Assembly (NCBI RefSeq): GCF_014706615.1
Contig: NZ_CP054877.1
Coordinates: forward strand, 496,001 to 560,000
Length of the DNA stretch: 64,000 nt
From: Candidatus Vesicomyosocius sp. SY067_SCS001
GTDB taxonomy: Bacteria > Pseudomonadota > Gammaproteobacteria > PS1 > Pseudothioglobaceae
Direction: 5' to 3'
This document shows, in pieces, positions 59,727-64,000 of this stretch (position 1 is its first letter; the number at the start of each line of letters is the position of its first letter). The notes under the pieces were generated by a model. That model was not told the DNA's origin, ran no database searches, and saw nothing but the letters and a program-made list of their open reading frames with translations. The position numbers and the translations under genes are program-made.

Positions 59727-60800
59727 ATGACAAATTTAACAAACAAAAAAATTAAAAGGATTCTATCCAAGATAGTTGATATTTATACTGAACAAAATAT
59801 TATCTCTTCAAATAATATTAATATTGACGGTGATAAAGTTCAAATTAACATCGAACTTAATTATCCTGCTAACAGTTATCATACAACCTTGTCTAATGCT
59901 ATTACTGATACATTAACAAAAAATGGCATTAATAATGCTAGTGTTGATATTAAAACCAAGATTGTTAAGTACACAACCCAAAAAGGCGTTGATACTCTGC
60001 CAGAGGTTAAAAATATTATTGCCGTCGCCTCGGGTAAGGGTGGTGTAGGAAAATCAACTACTGCGGTTAATTTAGCGTTAGCATTACAAGCGGAAGGTGC
60101 TAAAGTTGCTATTCTAGATGCTGATATTTATGGTCCTTCTCAACCTAGAATGCTAGGAGTAAGTAAGATAAAACCAGAATCTAGCACTGAAGGTAAATTA
60201 TTACCTATTTTGGGCCATGGTATACAAAGCATGTCAATCGGTTATTTAGTTAAAGAAGACAACCCTATGATTTGGCGTGGTCCAATGATTACTCAAGCCC
60301 TAGAACAAATGCTAAGAGACACTTTATGGCGTGGTATTGATTATATGATCATTGATTTACCGCCAGGAACAGGCGATACACAACTCACTTTATCACAAAA
60401 AATACCAGTTAGTGGTTCTATAATCGTAACAACCCCACAAGACATTGCGCTAATTGATGCTAAAAAAGGCTTAAAAATGTTTGAAAAAGTTAACATACCT
60501 ATTTTAGGTATTGTTGAAAATATGTCTTTACACATTTGCTCTAAATGTGGATACGAAGAAGCTATTTTCGGGACAGGTGGTGGTAAAGCTATGGCAATTG
60601 ACGAAGGTATTGAATTTTTAGGCGCACTTCCATTAAAAATGGATATTCAAACAGACGTTGACGAAGGCACACCAACCGTTACCAAAAACCCAGAAGGAAA
60701 AATAGCTAAAATTTATAAAGAAATCGCCAAAAAGGTCAGTGCCAAATTAACCCAACAATCTCGTGTAACCAATGCCTTCCCAAGTATTACCATAGAATAA
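59727..60800 (+). CDS. mrp: Mrp/ApbC P-loop Fe-S cluster carrier
   Basis: Mrp is a MinD-like ATPase that binds and delivers Fe-S clusters. An N-terminal DUF59-like domain (about 1-85) precedes the deviant Walker A ASGKGGVGKSTTAVNLAL, DADIYGPSQPRMLG and DLPPGTGDTQLTL. The cluster-binding CxxC is CSKCGYEE near residue 275. ATG at 59727 is preferred over a TTG 15 bases upstream. Length is about 357 residues. Confidence 0.94.
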   Translation: MTNLTNKKIKRILSKIVDIYTEQNIISSNNINIDGDKVQINIELNYPANSYHTTLSNAITDTLTKNGINNASVDIKTKIVKYTTQKGVDTLPEVKNIIAVASGKGGVGKSTTAVNLALALQAEGAKVAILDADIYGPSQPRMLGVSKIKPESSTEGKLLPILGHGIQSMSIGYLVKEDNPMIWRGPMITQALEQMLRDTLWRGIDYMIIDLPPGTGDTQLTLSQKIPVSGSIIVTTPQDIALIDAKKGLKMFEKVNIPILGIVENMSLHICSKCGYEEAIFGTGGGKAMAIDEGIEFLGALPLKMDIQTDVDEGTPTVTKNPEGKIAKIYKEIAKKVSAKLTQQSRVTNAFPSITIE

Positions 60801-61037
60801 CGCCAAATAATCAAATATAGAAATATTTCTTAGCTAATGTTAATTATTCAAATTTAAAACTGATTGATGAAATAAATTTAATCTGCATACTTAAAATATT
60901 GACTACTTTAGCATACTAAAAGTAAGGTTTATTCAGATCTATGTAGGTCTCTTACCATTATCTTTTTATATAATAGTAAGATTATAGATACCAAAATACT
61001 GTAAGTATCTGCTATTGTTGTTAACATTTAGATATTC

Positions 61038-61376
61038 TTAGTGGTTTTCGGAGACTTGGTTAATAGTGTATTTTGGTATTTCAATTACCAAGTCAGTATT
61101 ACCTATAATTGTTTGACAAGATAAGCGAGAATCTGGTTCTAAACCCCAAGCTTTGTCCAATAAATCATCTTCAATTTCATCTGACTCTTCTACTGAATCA
61201 AACCCCTCACGCAGGTAAACATGACAAGTTGTACAAGCACTTGACATTTCACAGGCATGCTCAATTTCAACATCATCAGCAAGTAGTGCATCACAAATAC
61301 TAATACCTGTTTGGACTTTAATAACAATTCCTTCTGGACATAATTCATGATGGGGTAATACAATAATTTGAGGCAT
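61038..61376 (-). CDS. fdx: 2Fe-2S ferredoxin of the ISC system
   Basis: Fdx supplies electrons for Fe-S cluster assembly on IscU. The 112-residue adrenodoxin-type protein has cluster ligands in CEMSSACTTCHVYLREG and a final cysteine in SRLSCQTI, with an acidic stretch EESDEIEDDLLDKAWGLE. It is the last gene of the minus-strand iscA-hscB-hscA-fdx run; iscX, which follows fdx in E. coli, is not here. The 237 bases downstream show no gene. Confidence 0.96.
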   Translation of the reverse strand: MPQIIVLPHHELCPEGIVIKVQTGISICDALLADDVEIEHACEMSSACTTCHVYLREGFDSVEESDEIEDDLLDKAWGLEPDSRLSCQTIIGNTDLVIEIPKYTINQVSENH

Positions 61377-61398
61377 ATGAGTTTCCTAAATATTTTTC

Positions 61399-63243
61399 CT
61401 AAAATTCATCAATGTTGCGACCTTGTATGGCTTTCATAACAGAACTGTTCATACGCATCTCAACAAATTTTAAACAACTATTCTCAAGATTTTCAATAGC
61501 GATTGAAATAGCTTTTTCATCATCAGAATGAACAATATCAAATAATGTGTTTCTGGCATTTAAGATATTATTAAGCATTTTATCATCAAGCATATTCTTA
61601 TCTTTTTTAATTGCTGAATCTATTGCTTCAATAGTTCTGTTTGCTTCTACTTGTGTTTCATGAAGCTTTCTAATTTGAATGTCAGTTTTAGCAAAAAGAA
61701 AAGAATCTTTAAGCATCTTTTCTTTTTGCATATCTGTTAGTCCGTAAGATGGCTTGATGCTAATATTTGTTTTAACGCCTGATATTTGTTCAACTGCGCT
61801 CACGGATAATAAGCCATCAACATCTACTTGGAATTCTATACGAATACGAGCATTTCCTGCCACCATTGCTGGAATACCATATAAATCAAATTTAGCTAAT
61901 GAGCGACAATCTCTCACCAACTCTCTTTCACCTTGCAGTACATGAATACTCATAGCTGTTTGCCCATCTTTAAAGGTAGTAAATTCTTGTGCACGAATAA
62001 TAGGAATTGTAGTATTTCTATGAATTATTTTTTCCACTAATCCACCCATTGTTTCAAGTCCAAGTGACAATGGTAAAACATCTAATAACAATATGTCATT
62101 TTGTGATTTATTACCAGCTAGAATATTAGCCTGTATTGCTGCGCCTTTAGCAACAACTTCATCAGGATTAATAGAACATAAAACTGGTTTATTAAATAAA
62201 TCACTTACCATAGAACAAACTAATGGTATACGTGTAGAACCACCTACCATAATAACATCTTTAATGTTTTCAACATCAACTTGTGCATCTCTAATAGCTT
62301 GTTTAGTTAACAATAAAGTGCGTTTAATAAGTACTTTAGCTAGAGTTTCAAATTTTTTCTTAGTAATACAATAAGGTTTTTTAATACAGTCAAATTCTGA
62401 AAATTCATAATTACTCAAAGTTTCTTTAGCAGTACGTGAAAATTGTTTAATTTCTTGCATTTGAGAAGGTGTAAGTTCATTAATACCTAACTTCTCAATA
62501 CAATCATTAACAATTAGTTCATCAAAATCATCTCCGCCTAAGGTAGTATCACCACCTATTGCTAACACTTTGAACACACCTTTGCTAAAATTTAAAATTG
62601 AAATATCAAACGTACCACCACCTAAATCATAAATAGCATGTACACCATCTTCACCTGATTCTAAGCCGTAAGCAACTGCTGCTGCTGTTGGTTCATTAAT
62701 CAAGCGTAAAATTTTAAGTCCAGCTAAAGTTGCTGCATCTTTAGTTGCTTGACGTTGTGCATCATTGAAATAAGCTGGTACAGTAATTACTGCACCAGAT
62801 AACATGCCACCCAGTGAATCTTCAGCTCTTTGTTTAAGTGAAGATAAAATACTAGCAGAAATTTCAACTGCAGATATTTTTCCCATAGAGGTATGAAATA
62901 ATACATTATTTCCATTTTCAAATAATTGATAAGGGCAATTTTTAAACGTACTCACTTCTTCATAGCTCATACCTATAAAACGTTTGATTGAAATAAAAGT
63001 ATTAGTTGGGTCAGTTTTTGCATAAGGATAGGCATTACAACCAACCGTTAATTTGTTATCCTTACCACAATGCACAACTGAAGGTAAAATAACCTCGTTA
63101 TTTTCATCCATGATAACTTTACTTTGACCACTTATAACGGATGCAACTAATGAATTTGTCGTACCTAAATCAATACCAATCACCAATTTATGCTGATGTG
63201 GTTCTGATACTTGACCGGGTTCTGATATTTGTAATAAAGACAT
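61399..63243 (-). CDS. hscA: ISC-specific Hsp70 chaperone HscA
   Basis: HscA, with HscB, drives cluster transfer from IscU. It is a DnaK-like ATPase ([42 protein letters not shown]) followed by a substrate-binding domain (about 385-500) and helical lid. The 614-residue length and position between hscB and fdx distinguish it from DnaK. Confidence 0.96.
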   Translation of the reverse strand: MSLLQISEPGQVSEPHQHKLVIGIDLGTTNSLVASVISGQSKVIMDENNEVILPSVVHCGKDNKLTVGCNAYPYAKTDPTNTFISIKRFIGMSYEEVSTFKNCPYQLFENGNNVLFHTSMGKISAVEISASILSSLKQRAEDSLGGMLSGAVITVPAYFNDAQRQATKDAATLAGLKILRLINEPTAAAVAYGLESGEDGVHAIYDLGGGTFDISILNFSKGVFKVLAIGGDTTLGGDDFDELIVNDCIEKLGINELTPSQMQEIKQFSRTAKETLSNYEFSEFDCIKKPYCITKKKFETLAKVLIKRTLLLTKQAIRDAQVDVENIKDVIMVGGSTRIPLVCSMVSDLFNKPVLCSINPDEVVAKGAAIQANILAGNKSQNDILLLDVLPLSLGLETMGGLVEKIIHRNTTIPIIRAQEFTTFKDGQTAMSIHVLQGERELVRDCRSLAKFDLYGIPAMVAGNARIRIEFQVDVDGLLSVSAVEQISGVKTNISIKPSYGLTDMQKEKMLKDSFLFAKTDIQIRKLHETQVEANRTIEAIDSAIKKDKNMLDDKMLNNILNARNTLFDIVHSDDEKAISIAIENLENSCLKFVEMRMNSSVMKAIQGRNIDEF

Positions 63244-63258
63244 TATTAATATTAATTA

Positions 63259-63774
63259 CTATAGCCACTCACTCATTAATTGGTTTGCATGAGTATTTAA
63301 ATGTTCATAGAATTTTAATTCTCTAACTAAATTTTTAATTTTATTAAATGTTTTTGTGTTGGTAAATAAGAGTCTAATATTATCTACATTATGTTTAATA
63401 TTTAAATCATTTTTTTCAATAAAATCATATAGCTTAACCTCATCTTTACTGATTTTAATTAATTCTAAATTCTCTCTTAATTCAATTTGATTCATTAAAA
63501 ACTTAACATCCATTTGAGTGTATTTCTCATCAAATGCATCAATACCATTTAATTCTAATAAATAATTAGCGCGATTAAGTGGAGATTTTAAAGTATCAAA
63601 TGCTGTGTTAATTAATGAGGTATTTTGCAATGCTAAAGCTCTTTCTTTGGCACTACTAGTGACAAATCTATCAGGATGAAATTTTGCGACTTGTTGTTGA
63701 TATTCAGCGTTAAGATTAATAATATTTATATTAAAATCAGGCTCTATTGAAAATAATTCAAAATAGTTTTCCAT
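63259..63774 (-). CDS. hscB: Fe-S assembly co-chaperone HscB
   Basis: HscB is a J-domain protein that brings IscU to HscA. The J-domain spans about residues 1-75 with the HPD motif (KFHPDRFVTSSAKERALALQ) and continues INTAFDTLKSPLNRANYLLE. The C-terminal three-helix domain binds IscU. I choose ATG at 63774 (MENYFELFSI), giving 171 residues; a TTG 12 bases upstream is also in frame. It has no evident ribosome binding site and is likely coupled to iscA. Confidence 0.92.
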   Translation of the reverse strand: MENYFELFSIEPDFNINIINLNAEYQQQVAKFHPDRFVTSSAKERALALQNTSLINTAFDTLKSPLNRANYLLELNGIDAFDEKYTQMDVKFLMNQIELRENLELIKISKDEVKLYDFIEKNDLNIKHNVDNIRLLFTNTKTFNKIKNLVRELKFYEHLNTHANQLMSEWL

Positions 63775-63786
63775 TTTTTTAAACAA

Positions 63787-64000
63787 CTAAACCGTAAAAG
63801 ATTCACCACAGCCACATTCAGCTTTAGCATTTGGATTGTTAAATTCAAAGCCTTCATTTAAACCCTTCTTAACGTAATCAACTTGTGTTCCATCTAAATA
63901 AATTAAACTCTTTGTATCAACAATAATTTTAACACCATTATCTTCAAATACAGTGTCATCATCAAAAGTACCATCAACAAACTCCATGTTATAACCAAGA
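63787..64000 (-). CDS. iscA: A-type Fe-S carrier IscA, partial
   Basis: Only the C-terminal two-thirds is in the window; the frame is open to the right edge. It reads [20 protein letters not shown], then a [20 protein letters not shown] stretch and ends [13 protein letters not shown], with the paired CGC cluster ligands of IscA. The rest of the isc operon (iscU, iscS, iscR) is expected beyond the edge. Confidence 0.88.
   Translation of the reverse strand, partial: LGYNMEFVDGTFDDDTVFEDNGVKIIVDTKSLIYLDGTQVDYVKKGLNEGFEFNNPNAKAECGCGESFTV

Noticed and set aside
60801-61037. Small RNA or remnant gene between mrp and fdx
   Set aside because: Only weak short repeats (GTAAG/CTTAC) are present and no frame resembles a known protein.

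Overview
The window is AT-rich bacterial chromosome from a gammaproteobacterium undergoing genome reduction. Gene content and gene orders are classically gammaproteobacterial: hflKC-hisZ-purA-rnr, lptD-surA, pdxA-rsmA-apaG-apaH, rseP-bamA-lpxD-fabZ-lpxA, nrdAB-yfaE, fdx-hscA-hscB-iscA, metG divergent from mrp. Genes are tightly packed and often overlap by a few bases. Several loci are visibly decaying, and I see no insertion sequence, prophage, plasmid gene or CRISPR array. This pattern, with biosynthesis of amino acids, cofactors, lipid A and nucleotides retained, resembles the sulfur-oxidising symbionts of vesicomyid clams (Ruthia/Vesicomyosocius, SUP05 relatives). That placement is inference from content; no diagnostic gene for sulfur or carbon metabolism lies in the window.

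Layout. 0-1.8 kb: 3' end of a SpoT/RelA gene, iscX, then a wrecked tolB-pal-cpoB locus. 1.8-5.1 kb: a PabB/TrpE-family synthase convergent with NAD synthetase, which carries an unusual N-terminal helix-turn-helix-like extension. 5.1-10.6 kb: a 0.6-kb gene-less stretch, hemH, and class Ia ribonucleotide reductase with its ferredoxin. 10.7-14.4 kb: dimeric-type dUTPase, RNase T, a stand-alone N-acetylglutamate synthase domain, ilvD. 14.5-20.9 kb: the minus-strand hflK-hflC-hisZ-purA-rnr operon. 21-25 kb: lptD-surA-rlmB. 25.4-27.7 kb: two adjacent broken genes, a MoxR-type AAA ATPase and its metallopeptidase/VWA-like partner. 27.8-29.6 kb: ybeD-lipB-lipA. 29.7-34.3 kb: an RND efflux pair. 34.5-38.2 kb: pdxA-rsmA-apaG-apaH and dapF. 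38.2-46.1 kb: a DUF971 remnant, then the envelope operon rseP-bamA-lpxD-fabZ-lpxA followed by murJ. 46.1-49.9 kb: yggX, gmk, rpoH and groES-groEL, closed by a 27-bp perfect hairpin. 50-55.6 kb: a five-haem cytochrome, parE, queC, acpP, fabF. 55.6-64 kb: a small membrane protein, prlC, tRNA-Ser(GGA), metG, mrp, and the distal half of the isc operon, cut by the window edge at iscA.

The genes form a housekeeping core: outer-membrane biogenesis (LptD, SurA, BamA, RseP, LpxD, LpxA, MurJ), Fe-S cluster supply (IscX, IscA, HscB, HscA, Fdx, Mrp, YggX) feeding Fe-S or radical enzymes (LipA, IlvD, ribonucleotide reductase ferredoxin), and proteostasis (RpoH, GroESL, HflKC). The most unusual features are the NadE fusion, the loss of Tol-Pal while the rest of the outer-membrane machinery is intact, the paired decay of the MoxR/VWA module, a DUF971 remnant found only by translating a nominally empty spacer, and several long perfect hairpins between genes. 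I found no convincing wholly new multi-gene system.
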